Shown: positions 19,155 through 30,001 of the stretch, piece after piece
Position numbering within the stretch: the first letter of the stretch is position 1
Layout of the letters: each line of letters opens with the position of its first letter
Origin: Peribacillus simplex NBRC 15720 = DSM 1321
Lineage (GTDB): Bacteria; Bacillota; Bacilli; Bacillales; DSM-1321
Assembly: GCF_002243645.1 (NCBI RefSeq)
Contig: NZ_CP017704.1
Location: forward strand, 4,420,001 to 4,484,000
Direction: 5' to 3'
DNA: 64,000 nt
Notes under the pieces: generated by a model
The model's input: the letters and a program-made list of their open reading frames with translations, nothing else
Told to the model about the DNA's origin: nothing
The model's database searches: none
Made by a program: the position numbers and the translations under genes

Positions 19155-20051
19155 ATGAATATTCAAAATATGATTTTAACGTTACAAAAGCATTGGTCTG
19201 AACAAGGCTGCATATTAATGAATGCTTATGATGTCGAGAAAGGGGCAGGAACGATGAGCCCATACACGTTCCTGAGAGCCATTGGACCGGAGCCTTGGAG
19301 CGTTGCTTACGTAGAGCCTTCCCGCCGTCCTGCTGACGGTCGTTATGGTGAGAATCCTAATCGACTGTATCAGCATCATCAGTTCCAAGTGATCATGAAG
19401 CCGTCGCCTGACAATATCCAAGAGTTATATTTGGATTCATTACGCGCTTTAGGGATAAATCCGCTTGAGCATGATATTCGCTTTGTGGAGGACAACTGGG
19501 AAAATCCATCACTAGGGTGTGCTGGTCTCGGTTGGGAAGTGTGGCTTGATGGAATGGAAATCACGCAATTTACATATTTCCAACAAGTGGGCGGCCTTGA
19601 GTGTAAGCCGGTTTCCGTGGAAATTACATACGGGATTGAACGTCTCGCCTCTTACATTCAAGATAAGGAAAACGTATTTGACCTAGAATGGACAGATGGA
19701 TTCACAGTTCGGGATATATTTGGACAGCCGGAATACGAACATTCGAAATATACTTTCGAAACCTCCGACCTTGATATGCTGTTTCAGCTTTTCACGATGT
19801 ATGAAAAGGAAGCGCATCGCCAAATGGAAGAAGGACTTGTACATCCTGCATATGATTATGTTTTGAAATGTTCACATACATTTAACCTTTTGGATGCAAA
19901 AGGTGCCATCTCGGTGACGGAAAGAACGGGTTATATTGCCCGGTGCCGTAACTTAGCGCGTAAGGTTGCCAAAACCTTCTATGAAGAGCGGGAAAAATTA
20001 GGCTTCCCGATCCTGAAAGTGAAAGGGGAGAACACAAATGAACAAGCGTGA
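19155..20051 (+). CDS. glyQ: Glycyl-tRNA synthetase alpha subunit
   Basis: The alpha subunit carries the class II catalytic core that activates glycine. The 298-residue protein starts [19 protein letters not shown] and has the near-invariant [16 protein letters not shown] and [19 protein letters not shown] (motif 2 region). Motif 3-like ITYGIERL lies near residue 158. The ATG follows CTGGAGGTG. It lies under T-box control and overlaps glyS by 14 bases, as expected for an obligate alpha2-beta2 enzyme. Confidence 0.97.
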   Translation: MNIQNMILTLQKHWSEQGCILMNAYDVEKGAGTMSPYTFLRAIGPEPWSVAYVEPSRRPADGRYGENPNRLYQHHQFQVIMKPSPDNIQELYLDSLRALGINPLEHDIRFVEDNWENPSLGCAGLGWEVWLDGMEITQFTYFQQVGGLECKPVSVEITYGIERLASYIQDKENVFDLEWTDGFTVRDIFGQPEYEHSKYTFETSDLDMLFQLFTMYEKEAHRQMEEGLVHPAYDYVLKCSHTFNLLDAKGAISVTERTGYIARCRNLARKVAKTFYEEREKLGFPILKVKGENTNEQA

Positions 20052-22107
20052 TTTGTTATTGGAGATTGGATTGGAAGAGCTGCCTGCCCGTTTTGTGACA
20101 GCATCAATGAAACAGTTGTCAGATAAAGTGCAGCAATGGCTAACAGAAAAAGCGATTGAATTCGGAACGGTTGAAGCTTTTTCCACACCAAGACGTTTGG
20201 CCGTATTGGTGAAAGACGTGGAAGAATCCCAAAAGGATATCGAAGAAGAAGCAAAAGGTCCGGCTAAGAAAATCGCTTTGGACAGCGAAGGCAACTGGTC
20301 TAAAGCCGCATTGGGATTCGTCAGGGGTCAAGGCATGACTTCAGAGGACATTTATTTTAAAGAACTCAAGGGTGTGGAATATGCCCATGTGAATAAATTC
20401 ATAAAAGGGCAGCAAACCGTTCAGCTTTTATCTGAGCTGCAGGAAATCATCAGCGGCATGACGTTCCCGAAAAATATGCGCTGGGCCAATCAGGAGCTCC
20501 GCTTCGTCCGTCCGATTAAATGGCTGATTGCCTTATTCGGCAATGACATTGTGCCTTTTAGCATTGCTGATGTGGAAACGGGCCGTGAAACAAAAGGACA
20601 CCGTTTCTTGGGCGATAGTGCAATCATCGAGCAGCCGGAACGGTATGAAGATACGCTAAAAGAACAATTTGTAATGGCGAATCCAGATAAACGCCGACAA
20701 GTTATATTGGATCAGATTAAAGAGCTTGAGCAGGAGAAAGGCTGGATCATCCCAGTCGATGAAGATCTGCTTGAAGAAGTCAATAATTTGGTAGAGTATC
20801 CTACGGTGTTATTTGGACATTTTGAAGAAGAATTCCTTGAGCTTCCTGCTGAGGTACTTATCACATCAATGAAGGAACACCAACGATATTTCCCTGTTAA
20901 AGATCAGGACGGGAAACTGCTTGCTTTCTTCGTAACCGTGCGTAACGGCGATGACCGCCATTTGGATAAGGTTTCTAAAGGTAATGAAAAAGTATTGCGT
21001 GCCCGCTTATCGGATGCAGCATTCTTCTATAAAGAAGATCAGAAAAAAGAGATTTCGGATGCTTTGAAAAAGCTTGACAGCATCGTTTATCATGAAGAAA
21101 TCGGTACATTAGCCGAGAAAACTGCCCGGGTAACTGCAGTGACCGGTGCCCTAGCGGATGCTTTGAATTTAAAGGCGGAAAAAGAAATGGCGCTTCGTAC
21201 AGCGGCAATTGCCAAGTTCGATTTGGTGAGTCATATGGTTTATGAATTCCCTGAATTGCAAGGGTATATGGGTGAAAAATATGCGCTCTTAAAAGGGGAA
21301 GCCAAAGAAGTGGCCGCGGCTATCAATGAACATTATATGCCAAGACATGCGGATGACAATGTACCGCCTTCAGTCATTGGAGCGGTTGTGAGTTTAGCCG
21401 AAAAAATTGATACTTTGTCTTCATTCTTCGCTATTGGCATCATTCCGACAGGTTCCCAGGATCCTTACGCTTTAAGAAGGCAGGCGAGCGGTGTCGTCCA
21501 AATTCTAGCTGAGAAGAAATGGAATATTTCTTTAGAGGAGCTTATTGTTTTAGGCCTTAAAGGACTGGAATCAAAAGACATCTTAAAACGTGATCTTGAA
21601 GAAGTTAAAGCAGATATGTTCACATTCTTTAAAGCCCGTGTCAAACACCTGCTTCAAGAACAGCAAATCCGTTACGATTTGATTGATGCAGTCTTGTTCA
21701 ATCAGATCGGTTATATCCACTCTATCGTGGAACGTGCACATGTCTTGGATACGAAAAAAGACGAAGCAGGCTTTAAAGAAAGCCTGGAAGCTTTAAGTCG
21801 GGTCATGAATATTGCCGTAAAATGTGACAATAAGGTGACCGTTGACCCTAGTGCCTTTGAAAATGATCAAGAAAATGCGTTATACGTAAAATATCAAAAA
21901 GTGGCAATGCGTTATAATGAATCTAAAGATGAGAATGAGCGATTTGAACAGCTTGTTTCGCTTCAATCTGAAATAGAGGCATACTTCGAGAATACAATGG
22001 TCATGGCAGATGATGAAGCAATCCGTAATAACCGTTTATCCTTAATGAAGGAAATCAGTGATTTAGTTGCAGGTTTTGCTGCCATGAATAAAATCATCCT
22101 TTCATGA
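20038..22107 (+). CDS. glyS: Glycyl-tRNA synthetase beta subunit
   Basis: The beta subunit binds tRNA(Gly) and is needed for charging. The 689-residue protein begins [16 protein letters not shown] and contains the HD-like region around [22 protein letters not shown] and the [14 protein letters not shown] motif. An anticodon-binding-like helical domain forms the end. The ATG follows GGGGAG and overlaps glyQ. The length is normal for the family, and a strong terminator follows. Confidence 0.97.
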   Translation: MNKRDLLLEIGLEELPARFVTASMKQLSDKVQQWLTEKAIEFGTVEAFSTPRRLAVLVKDVEESQKDIEEEAKGPAKKIALDSEGNWSKAALGFVRGQGMTSEDIYFKELKGVEYAHVNKFIKGQQTVQLLSELQEIISGMTFPKNMRWANQELRFVRPIKWLIALFGNDIVPFSIADVETGRETKGHRFLGDSAIIEQPERYEDTLKEQFVMANPDKRRQVILDQIKELEQEKGWIIPVDEDLLEEVNNLVEYPTVLFGHFEEEFLELPAEVLITSMKEHQRYFPVKDQDGKLLAFFVTVRNGDDRHLDKVSKGNEKVLRARLSDAAFFYKEDQKKEISDALKKLDSIVYHEEIGTLAEKTARVTAVTGALADALNLKAEKEMALRTAAIAKFDLVSHMVYEFPELQGYMGEKYALLKGEAKEVAAAINEHYMPRHADDNVPPSVIGAVVSLAEKIDTLSSFFAIGIIPTGSQDPYALRRQASGVVQILAEKKWNISLEELIVLGLKGLESKDILKRDLEEVKADMFTFFKARVKHLLQEQQIRYDLIDAVLFNQIGYIHSIVERAHVLDTKKDEAGFKESLEALSRVMNIAVKCDNKVTVDPSAFENDQENALYVKYQKVAMRYNESKDENERFEQLVSLQSEIEAYFENTMVMADDEAIRNNRLSLMKEISDLVAGFAAMNKIILS

Positions 22108-22123
22108 TCGAAAGGATGTATGG

Positions 22124-22162
22124 AAATCGGAAACCCTTTAAATAAGGGTTTCCGATTTCTTA
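22124..22162 (+). terminator. Intrinsic terminator after glyQS
   Basis: A 15-bp perfect stem (22124-22138 with 22144-22158) with a 5-base loop is followed by CTTA; the tail of T is short because the stem itself ends in TTT. Confidence 0.8.
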
Positions 22163-22269
22163 AAAAGATAAATGGTCAATAAATAGGACAAAAATGCCCT
22201 AATTAAATAATTTAGTATATAATTATTAAATGAATAACTTTTGTTACTTTACTCTGCGAAAGCAGTGGG

Positions 22270-22908
22270 GTGGTGATTATAATCCAATTGAATAAGCGTC
22301 AGGAACTAATTTTACAAATTGTAAAAGAAAACGGACCGATTACTGGAGAACATATTGCGGATAGATTGAACCTTACCAGGGCGACACTTCGTCCGGATCT
22401 AGCGATTTTAACGATGGCAGGTTTTCTTGATGCCAGGCCCCGAGTGGGGTATTTCTATACAGGCAGGTCAGGGACACAGCTCTTGACAGATAGTCTTAAC
22501 CATCTTTATGTACGAGACTACCAATCGATACCTGTCGTTGTTGACGAGGGCATTTCCGTATATGATGCAATCGTCATGATGTTTTTAGAAGATGTCGGAA
22601 CAATGTTCGTAGTCGATAAGCATGCATTGCTTGTTGGTGTCTTATCAAGGAAAGACTTGTTGCGTGCGAGTATTGGGAAACAAGAACTTAACTCCATTCC
22701 AGTCAATATCATCATGACTAGGATGCCCAATATTACAATGTGTTCAAAAGAAGACCTTTTGATTGATGTTGCCAAAAAATTGATTGATAAACAAATCGAC
22801 TCATTACCGGTCGTCAAAGACACAGAAAAAGGCTATGAAGTAATTGGAAGGATTACAAAAACCAATATTACGAAAGCATTCGTAGCTTTGGCTGATGAAG
22901 GCTATTAG
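22270..22908 (+). CDS. ccpN: Transcriptional repressor CcpN
   Basis: CcpN represses gluconeogenic genes (gapB, pckA) during growth on glycolytic carbon in B. subtilis. The 212-residue protein has an N-terminal winged-helix domain ([20 protein letters not shown]) and two CBS domains (about residues 75-130 and 140-205), which probably sense adenine nucleotides. The start is one of two consecutive GTG codons at 22270 and 22273. ppsR begins within 30 bases of its end, so the two metabolic regulators are co-transcribed. Confidence 0.94.
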   Translation: MVIIIQLNKRQELILQIVKENGPITGEHIADRLNLTRATLRPDLAILTMAGFLDARPRVGYFYTGRSGTQLLTDSLNHLYVRDYQSIPVVVDEGISVYDAIVMMFLEDVGTMFVVDKHALLVGVLSRKDLLRASIGKQELNSIPVNIIMTRMPNITMCSKEDLLIDVAKKLIDKQIDSLPVVKDTEKGYEVIGRITKTNITKAFVALADEGY

Positions 22909-22936
22909 GGGGCTTGCAAAAGGAATGACGGAGAAT

Positions 22937-23746
22937 ATGAACGGTTCTATTATATATGTTGTATCGGATTCGGTAGGGGAAACAGCGGAATTGGTTACAA
23001 AAGCCGCTGCAAGCCAGTTCTCGGGATCTGCATTTTCCATAAAGAGAATTCCGTATATTGAAGATGAACAAAACGTGGATGAAGTGATATCACTGGCTAA
23101 GTTGGATGGTGCAATCATTGCTTATACTCTTGTGAAGCCAGCTATTAGAGCGTATATGAAAGCACAGGTCGAGAAAGAAAACCTGTCTGCTTATGATATT
23201 TTAGGGCCGCTCATGGATATCCTTCAGGAAAGAGCGCCAAAAGGGCCGCTTAATGAACCTGGTCTTGTAAGAAAGCTGGATGATGACTATTTCAAGCGTG
23301 TGGAAGCCATTGAATTTGCTGTAAAATATGATGATGGACGAGACCCTCGGGGTATTTTACGTGCAGATATCGTCCTTGTGGGTGTTTCACGTACTTCCAA
23401 AACGCCATTATCACAGTATTTAGCCCACAAACGCTATAAAGTGGCGAACGTACCTTTAGTGCCTGAAGTGGAACCTCCAGAAGAGCTGTTCCTGGTACCT
23501 CCTGAAAAATGCATTGGTTTAAAGATCAGCCCGGAAAAGCTGAACCATATTCGTAAAGAACGATTAAAGTCACTTGGGCTCAATGATCATGCCATTTACG
23601 CAAATGTGGAGCGCATAAAAGAAGAATTGACATACTTTGATAAAATCATATCAAGGTTGAACTGTCCTATCATTGATGTAACCAATAAAGCTGTTGAAGA
23701 AACAGCCAATTTGATAATCAATATCCTTCAAAACAAAAACCGTTGA
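22937..23746 (+). CDS. ppsR: Pyruvate, phosphate dikinase regulatory protein
   Basis: This bifunctional kinase/pyrophosphorylase (DUF299 family) switches pyruvate phosphate dikinase off and on by reversible threonine phosphorylation. The sequence starts [19 protein letters not shown] and carries the P-loop-like [15 protein letters not shown] near residue 150. The frame is open back to ATG 22895. I chose ATG 22937 because GGAG precedes it closely and the resulting 269 residues match the family. It is coupled to ccpN, as in B. subtilis (yqfL). Confidence 0.92.
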   Translation: MNGSIIYVVSDSVGETAELVTKAAASQFSGSAFSIKRIPYIEDEQNVDEVISLAKLDGAIIAYTLVKPAIRAYMKAQVEKENLSAYDILGPLMDILQERAPKGPLNEPGLVRKLDDDYFKRVEAIEFAVKYDDGRDPRGILRADIVLVGVSRTSKTPLSQYLAHKRYKVANVPLVPEVEPPEELFLVPPEKCIGLKISPEKLNHIRKERLKSLGLNDHAIYANVERIKEELTYFDKIISRLNCPIIDVTNKAVEETANLIINILQNKNR

Positions 23747-23767
23747 TCTTTATAATTAAGGCAAATC

Positions 23768-23807
23768 AAAATGTGAGCTAGACACTTTATGTGTCAGCTC
23801 ACATTTT
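23768..23807 (+). terminator. Intrinsic terminator after ccpN-ppsR
   Basis: A long stem (AAAATGTGAGCT-A-GACAC with GTGTC-AGCTCACATTTT, one bulged base) with a 5-base loop ends in TTTT. Confidence 0.85.
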
Positions 23808-24230
23808 AATGCCAAGGTCAAAAAAGGGAATAATAAGAATAAGATCAAAATAATTACATAAAATTCCTCTTAGTTTCCAAATGTAAATCCACTGATTTGC
23901 ATGAAAAAACATTCGGAATTTAAATGTTGGCATCTTCTAATCAAATAGACTATAATAAAAAATTGTGAGAAAAAAGTAATCTTAAGGTTTAGACTTAATT
24001 AATAAGGAATAAACTAAAGGTTAATGAGATGTCAAGGTTTTTATCATAAAAATAATTCGACATGTTCCGTATAATTCAGGAGGGGTTGGTCTTTTTTAAG
24101 GCAAAAGAGGCGCTTTCACTTAAATAAGCAGGTATTCTTTGAAGAATAATGTGTGCTCTTTTAGAGGGAACCCTCTGAATCGATGCTGAATTCACCATAA
24201 CTTCATAAAGTTTAGGGGAGAAAAAGGATT
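23808..24230 (+). other. Long AT-rich leader region upstream of yqxD-dnaG-sigA
   Basis: This stretch of 423 bases has no open frame with a plausible start. It should hold the promoter(s) of the primase/sigma operon, but I see no unambiguous -35/-10 pair. A perfect small palindrome AGAGGGAACCCTCT lies at about 24162-24176 without a T run, so it is not a terminator. GGAGGGG at about 24079 looks like a ribosome-binding site, but the frame after it is short. Confidence 0.5.
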
Positions 24231-24713
24231 ATGCAGAAAGATGTAGAATTAGAAGGTATGAATAATAAACCTACGATACACGTCGATGCCGATGCATGCC
24301 CGGTGAAAGACGAAATCCTTCATTGTGCAAGTTTGCACGATGTTGAAGTCTGTTTTGTTGCATCATATAAAAATATGATGAATAACCCTGAAGGTAAATG
24401 GGTATATGTCGATGCAGACAAAGAAGCGGCAGATCTTTATATAGTAAACTCAGTAAAAAAGGGTGATATTGTCGTTACTGCAGATATTGGTTTGGCTGGG
24501 ACCCTGCTTCCTAAAAACGTTTATGTCCTTTCGCCAAGGGGAAAAGAATACACAGACGAGAATATTTTCATGCTCTTGGATATGCGTTATCAGTCGGCGA
24601 AACTCCGCAGGCAGGGCAAGCATACGAAAGGGCCGAAAGCATTCACAAAGGAAGATCGTGCATGTTTTACAAATAAACTTTTGAAAACATTGTCGAACTT
24701 TGCAGGGGATTAG
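24231..24713 (+). CDS. yqxD: UPF0178 / YaiI-YqxD family protein
   Basis: The 160-residue protein belongs to the DUF188 family, whose fold resembles PIN-type nucleases; its function is unproven. Conserved acidic motifs are visible: HVDADACPVKDEI near residue 16, YVDADKEAADLYI near residue 60 and DIVVTADIGLAG near residue 80. RRQGKHTKGPKAFT and a final FTNKLLKTL close the protein. A second in-frame ATG at 24258 would give a more typical length, but the first has the better ribosome-binding site (GGGGAG). It precedes dnaG as in B. subtilis. Confidence 0.92.
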   Translation: MQKDVELEGMNNKPTIHVDADACPVKDEILHCASLHDVEVCFVASYKNMMNNPEGKWVYVDADKEAADLYIVNSVKKGDIVVTADIGLAGTLLPKNVYVLSPRGKEYTDENIFMLLDMRYQSAKLRRQGKHTKGPKAFTKEDRACFTNKLLKTLSNFAGD

Positions 24714-24761
24714 GAAACAATATCGAATTAGAAACTATCACCAATATTGCAAGGTGGAAAA

Positions 24762-26570
24762 ATGATAAATGGCCGTATAGAAGATGAGAAAATTAATCAA
24801 ATTCGTGAAGCTGTTGACATTGTTGATTTAATTGGGGAGTATGTCCAGCTTAAGAAGCAGGGACGCAATTACTTTGGCCTATGTCCTTTTCATGGTGAAA
24901 ACTCGCCCTCGTTTTCCGTTTCAACGGAAAAACAAATCTTTCACTGTTTTGGTTGCGGGGCAGGCGGAAATATTTTTACCTTCTTAATGGATATAGAAGG
25001 CTACAGCTTTGTGGAATCTGCAAAAGTTTTAGCTGAAAAAGGAAATGTTCCTTTGGATGTTGAAATCAATAAGGATTCCAAGCGTTCTAACATGCCGGCA
25101 GGCTCGCAGCAAATGGTTGAAGCCCATGACCTGCTGAGGAAGTTTTATCATCATCTCCTCGTTAATACGAAAGAGGGGCAGGATGCTCTCGAATATTTAC
25201 TTAAACGCGGGTTTACTGAAGAGACGATAGAAAAGTTCCAAATTGGCTACTCTTTGGATTCATGGGACTTCGTGTCCAAGTTTCTTTTAAAACGCGGGTT
25301 TCCAGCGGAATACATGGAGCAGGCAGGGCTTATTATTTACAGGGAAAAAGACGAGTCATATTTTGACCGTTTCAGAAATAGAGTCATGTTTCCAATTATG
25401 GATCATCAAGGAAATACGATTGCGTTTTCAGGAAGAGCGATGGGGGACGATGAGCCCAAATATTTGAATAGTCCTGAAACGCCAATCTTTAATAAAAGTA
25501 AAACTTTATATAATTTCCATCATGCAAGACCACACATACGAAAGAAAGAACAAGTAGTCATTTTTGAAGGCTTTGCCGATTGCATTTCAGCAGTTGGCGC
25601 AGGTGTTGAGAATGCGGTCGCTACAATGGGTACTGCCCTGACGGACCAGCATATCCAGCTTTTAAAAAGAAATACTGACCAGATACTTATTTGCTACGAT
25701 TCGGACTCTGCGGGATTGAACGCTGCCAATCGTGCAGTTAATATGCTACAGGACCAGGAGTTTTCCGTGAAAGTCGCTCTTATGCCTGATAACTTGGACC
25801 CCGATGACTACATAAAGGAATTCGGTGAAAAAAGCTTTGTTTCTGAAGTAATAGGGGCCAGTTTAACCTACATGGCATTCAAAATGCATTATTTGCGTCG
25901 AGGGAAAAATGTAAATAATGAAGGAGATCGAATTCAATATATCGAAGAAGTCCTTAAAGAAATTTCGCGATTGCCCAATGCAGTAGAGAGGGATCATTAT
26001 CTTCGGCAGCTATCCTCTGAATTTTCCCTTTCATTGGATGCGCTGGAACAGCAGCAGCGTCAGGTGTTCTTTACGGAACGCAAGAAGGGGACACTGCCGC
26101 AGCCAGCAGCCCAAAAGAAAATGGCCCTGCAATATGAGCACAAGTTAAAGCCTGCTCACCATAATGCTGAAACGAAGTTGATTGCCCATATGCTAAAAAG
26201 CAGGGATATGACTTTTAAAATTCAGCAGTTGCTTGGGCAAACGGTCTTTCATGTAGATGAACATCAGGCAATCATCACCTATTTATATGCGTTCTATGAA
26301 GATGGACACGAACCGGATACAAGCTTTTTCCTTACTTATTTACCGGATCCAAACTTGAGAAGGATCGTTTCGGAAATAGAAATGATGTCAGTGAATGAGG
26401 AAGTTACCGATAAAGAACTGACCGATTGTATAAATCAAGTGTTGAAATATGAAAAGTTGTTAAAGATAAAAGAAAAACAAGTTGAAGAAAAAGATGCAGT
26501 TAGACGAAGTGATTATGTCACTGCTGCACAAATTGCCATGGAAATCATTAAATTGCGTAAAATGTTGTAG
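24762..26570 (+). CDS. dnaG: DNA primase
   Basis: DnaG makes RNA primers at the replication fork. The protein has the N-terminal CHC2 zinc domain (CPFHGENSPSF ... HCFGCGAGG, about residues 38-65) and the RNA-polymerase core with the TOPRIM motifs FEGFADCISA and CYDSDSAG near residues 265 and 305. A C-terminal DnaB-binding helical domain follows. ATG 24762 is preferred because it follows AAGGTGG by a few bases; an in-frame TTG at 24747 has no such site. Length is 602 residues. sigA follows after 35 bases. Confidence 0.96.
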   Translation: MINGRIEDEKINQIREAVDIVDLIGEYVQLKKQGRNYFGLCPFHGENSPSFSVSTEKQIFHCFGCGAGGNIFTFLMDIEGYSFVESAKVLAEKGNVPLDVEINKDSKRSNMPAGSQQMVEAHDLLRKFYHHLLVNTKEGQDALEYLLKRGFTEETIEKFQIGYSLDSWDFVSKFLLKRGFPAEYMEQAGLIIYREKDESYFDRFRNRVMFPIMDHQGNTIAFSGRAMGDDEPKYLNSPETPIFNKSKTLYNFHHARPHIRKKEQVVIFEGFADCISAVGAGVENAVATMGTALTDQHIQLLKRNTDQILICYDSDSAGLNAANRAVNMLQDQEFSVKVALMPDNLDPDDYIKEFGEKSFVSEVIGASLTYMAFKMHYLRRGKNVNNEGDRIQYIEEVLKEISRLPNAVERDHYLRQLSSEFSLSLDALEQQQRQVFFTERKKGTLPQPAAQKKMALQYEHKLKPAHHNAETKLIAHMLKSRDMTFKIQQLLGQTVFHVDEHQAIITYLYAFYEDGHEPDTSFFLTYLPDPNLRRIVSEIEMMSVNEEVTDKELTDCINQVLKYEKLLKIKEKQVEEKDAVRRSDYVTAAQIAMEIIKLRKML

Positions 26571-26605
26571 TCGTTTAGGTGTAAGTCCTGGAAGGAGGGG
26601 AACTA

Positions 26606-27739
26606 ATGGCTGAAAAACCAGCACGTTCCAAACAAGTTGATAATGAATTTAGCCTTGAACAGGTGAAAGAAAAATTACTAGAGCTAGGTAAAAAACGAGG
26701 CTCTTTGACTTTAGAAAAAATCGCTGAAATGATTGGCGGTTTTGAGTTGGATTCCGATCAAATGGATGAGTTCTATGAGGTGTTAGCAGAAAACGGCGTC
26801 GAAATACTCACTGATGGTGAGGAAGACGAGGATGAAGATGATCCAGATGAGAAGAAACTTGCAAAAGAAGAAGAGTTTGACTTAAATGATTTAAGTGTTC
26901 CTCCTGGCGTTAAAATTAATGACCCGGTACGCATGTATTTAAAGGAAATTGGTCGGGTCGACCTTTTATCGGCAGAAGAGGAAATCTCTTTGGCGACGAG
27001 AATTGAAGATGGAGATGAAGAAGCGAAACGCCGTTTGGCAGAAGCTAACCTTCGTCTTGTTGTCAGTATAGCCAAGCGCTATGTCGGACGCGGAATGCTT
27101 TTCCTTGATTTGATTCAGGAAGGTAATATGGGACTTATCAAAGCAGTGGAAAAATTTGATTACCGCAAGGGATTCAAATTCAGTACGTATGCAACATGGT
27201 GGATTCGCCAAGCGATAACCCGTGCCATTGCCGACCAAGCAAGAACGATCCGGATACCGGTGCATATGGTGGAAACCATTAATAAATTGATCCGTGTCCA
27301 AAGACAGCTTCTTCAGGATTTAGGACGTGAACCTTCTCCAGAAGAAATTGCGGAGGATATGGACTTAACTCCTGAAAAAGTTCGTGAAATCTTGAAAATA
27401 GCTCAGGAGCCTGTATCATTGGAAACGCCAATAGGTGAAGAAGACGATTCACATTTAGGTGATTTCATTGAAGATCAGGATGCGACTTCCCCATCGGAAC
27501 ATGCAGCATATGAACTATTGAAAGAACAGCTTGAAGACGTATTGGATACTCTTACTGACCGTGAAGAGAACGTCTTGAGACTCCGCTTTGGACTTGATGA
27601 TGGCCGCACCCGTACACTTGAAGAGGTAGGTAAAGTGTTTGGGGTCACCCGCGAGCGTATCCGTCAAATCGAAGCGAAGGCGCTACGTAAACTGAGACAC
27701 CCAAGCCGCAGCAAACGCTTGAAAGATTTCCTGGAATAG
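26606..27739 (+). CDS. sigA: RNA polymerase primary sigma factor SigA
   Basis: SigA is the housekeeping sigma factor. The 377-residue protein has an acidic region 1.1 (run of Glu/Asp around residues 70-85), region 1.2 ([11 protein letters not shown]) and region 2 with [18 protein letters not shown] and [15 protein letters not shown] for -10 recognition. Regions 3 and 4 follow, with the helix-turn-helix [21 protein letters not shown] for the -35 box. The ATG follows GGAGGGG. It ends the yqxD-dnaG-sigA macromolecular-synthesis operon, and a terminator follows. Confidence 0.98.
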   Translation: MAEKPARSKQVDNEFSLEQVKEKLLELGKKRGSLTLEKIAEMIGGFELDSDQMDEFYEVLAENGVEILTDGEEDEDEDDPDEKKLAKEEEFDLNDLSVPPGVKINDPVRMYLKEIGRVDLLSAEEEISLATRIEDGDEEAKRRLAEANLRLVVSIAKRYVGRGMLFLDLIQEGNMGLIKAVEKFDYRKGFKFSTYATWWIRQAITRAIADQARTIRIPVHMVETINKLIRVQRQLLQDLGREPSPEEIAEDMDLTPEKVREILKIAQEPVSLETPIGEEDDSHLGDFIEDQDATSPSEHAAYELLKEQLEDVLDTLTDREENVLRLRFGLDDGRTRTLEEVGKVFGVTRERIRQIEAKALRKLRHPSRSKRLKDFLE

Positions 27740-27757
27740 AATAAATATGCCCTTAAC

Positions 27758-27802
27758 AGAGCCCTCTTTGAATGCCCAGCGTTCGGGAGCGGCTCTTTTT
27801 TT
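27758..27802 (+). terminator. Intrinsic terminator after sigA
   Basis: An outer stem AGAGCC / GGCTCT encloses a second stem-like element (GAATG / CGTTC) and is followed by T8. Confidence 0.82.
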
Positions 27803-27935
27803 TAATTCCAATGTAAAAATATCCTTGGAAGAACAATACTTATCAATTTTTCTGTATAATGGAAATTAATTTTACAAAAGAAACAATTTCACACAAAAAG
27901 CTAAGCCATTAAAAAGAAATGATCATCACGGGGAT

Positions 27936-28475
27936 GTGAGATTCATGGATGAGATGAGAAAGAAAATCATCATTCAAGAAATAAACTCCTGGAAGGAAAG
28001 TCGTATGCTTCCGGAGCAATATTGTAATTACCTGCTTGCATTATACTGTCAAGGCGAACTGCCGCCATCAAAATCGAATAAAACCGGGAGCAAAAAAAAT
28101 GACATCTTTTCCGGGGTGTTGATTGGGACCCTTTTTGCATTAATTGTATTTTTGAATTATTTTACTGAAATACCCATAAGAATGCAAATGCTTATGACAA
28201 CAATTTCAATGCTTGTCTTTGGGCTGGCGGTCAGCCGCTTAAACGGCAGGAAAATCATTTTTCAAATGGCGTTGATGGGAATGGTGCTATCATTGCTATT
28301 ATTAACTGTCAATTTGGCGGAATTCATGGCACCCGGCAAAGTGGGTATCCTTTATATTTTCTTGTTCATTAATTGCGGACTCTGGATTCTAATGGGCAAT
28401 AAACTGAAGCTGCTTCATTTTTCCATAGCGGGAGGCCTGGGAGCACTGGTCACTCTTTACTTTTTATTAATATAA
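27936..28475 (+). CDS. Conserved-looking membrane protein of unknown function
   Basis: This protein has up to 179 residues. A soluble amphipathic N-terminal region (about residues 1-60, SWKESRMLPEQYCNYLLALY) is followed by five or six hydrophobic helices from residue 58 to the end. The start is GTG 27936 or ATG 27945; the latter gives 176 residues. I recognise no enzymatic motif, though the N-terminal pattern resembles membrane proteins found beside cccA in related Bacillus. It has its own spacing of almost 200 bases after the sigA terminator, so it is probably transcribed separately. Confidence 0.75.
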   Translation: MRFMDEMRKKIIIQEINSWKESRMLPEQYCNYLLALYCQGELPPSKSNKTGSKKNDIFSGVLIGTLFALIVFLNYFTEIPIRMQMLMTTISMLVFGLAVSRLNGRKIIFQMALMGMVLSLLLLTVNLAEFMAPGKVGILYIFLFINCGLWILMGNKLKLLHFSIAGGLGALVTLYFLLI

Positions 28476-28709
28476 TTCATGAGATTTCAGCGGTTTTAAA
28501 TAATGATTTTAGGGTAGTATGAAACATATGTAAGAAAAAGTAAAATTGTTTGGAAATATACATAAGTTTTTGACAATTTTAAGAAATTATATAATATCTT
28601 CTATTTTTGGGCTTTTACTTGAAACTCTTTTCAAGTAAAATAATATATAGCTGTTTGTATATAATATTAAATATGGTAAGTTAAGGTTCTACATAGGGGA
28701 GGAAATACT

Positions 28710-29078
28710 ATGAATCGCAATCCAGTAATGCCTTTTATTATTATCATGGTTTTTGGTATTGGACTTATGTTTTTACTTTCGTTTAAAGGTTTGGGTGATG
28801 CCAAAGATCTTGCTAAGGAAAAAGAGGGCGGCGAAAAGACAGAAGAAAAAGAAAGCGCCTCGGCATCACCTGAGGACATCTATAAGCAAACTTGTATCTC
28901 TTGTCATGGTGACGCCTATCAAGGCGGTGTCGGACCTGCACTAAAAGGAGTTGGCGACCATCTGTCGGTTGACGAGGTTAAAGACGTGATCACTAATGGA
29001 CGAGGTGGAATGCCACCAGGTTTAGTCGAAGAACAGAACATTGACGCCATGGCCGAATATATTCATGGACTGAAATAA
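28710..29078 (+). CDS. cccA: Membrane-anchored cytochrome c-550
   Basis: CccA is a small respiratory c-type cytochrome anchored on the outer face of the membrane. The 122-residue protein has one N-terminal membrane helix (about residues 7-26) and a charged low-complexity linker (KEKEGGEKTEEKESASAS). The haem domain carries the covalent attachment motif CISCH near residue 69 and the axial methionine in GGMPPGL near residue 104. The ribosome-binding site GGGGAGG is strong. A single gene between two terminators, as in B. subtilis. Confidence 0.95.
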   Translation: MNRNPVMPFIIIMVFGIGLMFLLSFKGLGDAKDLAKEKEGGEKTEEKESASASPEDIYKQTCISCHGDAYQGGVGPALKGVGDHLSVDEVKDVITNGRGGMPPGLVEEQNIDAMAEYIHGLK

Positions 29079-29084
29079 TTCATG

Positions 29085-29135
29085 AAACTGACTCAAGAAA
29101 TCGTTGGAAGGCGACTTTTTGAGTCAGTTTTTCAT
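29085..29135 (+). terminator. Intrinsic terminator after cccA
   Basis: A 12-bp stem (AAACTGACTCAA / TTGAGTCAGTTT) with a 22-base loop is followed by TTTCATTT. Confidence 0.8.
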
Positions 29136-29293
29136 TTATTCAGAAAAGGAAGATTCCGGATGGGTGGTTTCTTTTGCCCACTGATAGAAAGAGCCCTATT
29201 TCTCCTTTCTGTAATTTTTCGATTGAACTTGGTATAATCGAATGGGAAACTAATTATAGTAAGACATTATTTGAATTAAGAGAGTTGATAAAT

Positions 29294-30001
29294 ATGAATC
29301 ATGAAAAACTATCGATGAGATTAGAACGTGTTGCCATACATATACCAAAAGGAAGCATCCTTGCAGATATAGGTTCAGACCATGCTTACTTGCCTTGCTA
29401 TGCGGTGACTAATGGCTTGTGTGACAGCGCTATAGCTGGTGAGGTTGTAGAAGGGCCCTATCAGTCAGCACGCAAGCAAGTGGCAATGACGGGGCTTGAG
29501 GACAAGATAGAGGTCCGTAAAGGAGATGGGCTTGAAGTATTGAATCCCGATGAAGCGACATGCATTACGATTGCAGGCATGGGAGGGACTTTAATATCAA
29601 GTATATTGGAAAGCGGAAAAGGGAAACTCGGCAAGGCAGAAAGGCTTATCCTTCAGCCTAATGTCGGTGCTGCGAATGTTCGCAGCTGGCTAATCGATAA
29701 CGGCTGGGAACTTAGTGGAGAGGAAATCCTTGAGGAAGATGGGAAAATCTACGAGATCTTAATTGCCGAAAAAGGAGACCCGCTCCGTCCTTATGGGGTA
29801 AACAAGCAAGCTGGCCTCACTTTCGGTCCATACCTAAGAGAGCAATTCAGTGACATTTTCATAAAAAAATGGCAGCTTGAGAAAAAACATTTGGAAAGAA
29901 TCATCGAACAATTGGATGAAAGCGGAAGAAGCGGGCTGGAAGCGAAGCGCAATGAATTAAAATCCCAAATTTCAGTAATTGAGGAGGTACTTAAAGGTTG
30001 A
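29294..30001 (+). CDS. trmK: tRNA (adenine-22-N1)-methyltransferase TrmK
   Basis: TrmK methylates N1 of A22 in tRNA with SAM. The protein starts MNHEKLSMRLERVAIHIPKG and has the Rossmann motif ADIGSDHAYLP near residue 28. CITIAGMGGTLISSIL and LILQPNVGAANVRSWL follow as conserved blocks, and a helical C-terminal region closes the protein. The frame is open to 29174, but ATG 29294 gives 235 residues, close to the family length, so I use it; the ribosome-binding site is weak. The last four bases overlap yqfO. Confidence 0.92.
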   Translation: MNHEKLSMRLERVAIHIPKGSILADIGSDHAYLPCYAVTNGLCDSAIAGEVVEGPYQSARKQVAMTGLEDKIEVRKGDGLEVLNPDEATCITIAGMGGTLISSILESGKGKLGKAERLILQPNVGAANVRSWLIDNGWELSGEEILEEDGKIYEILIAEKGDPLRPYGVNKQAGLTFGPYLREQFSDIFIKKWQLEKKHLERIIEQLDESGRSGLEAKRNELKSQISVIEEVLKG

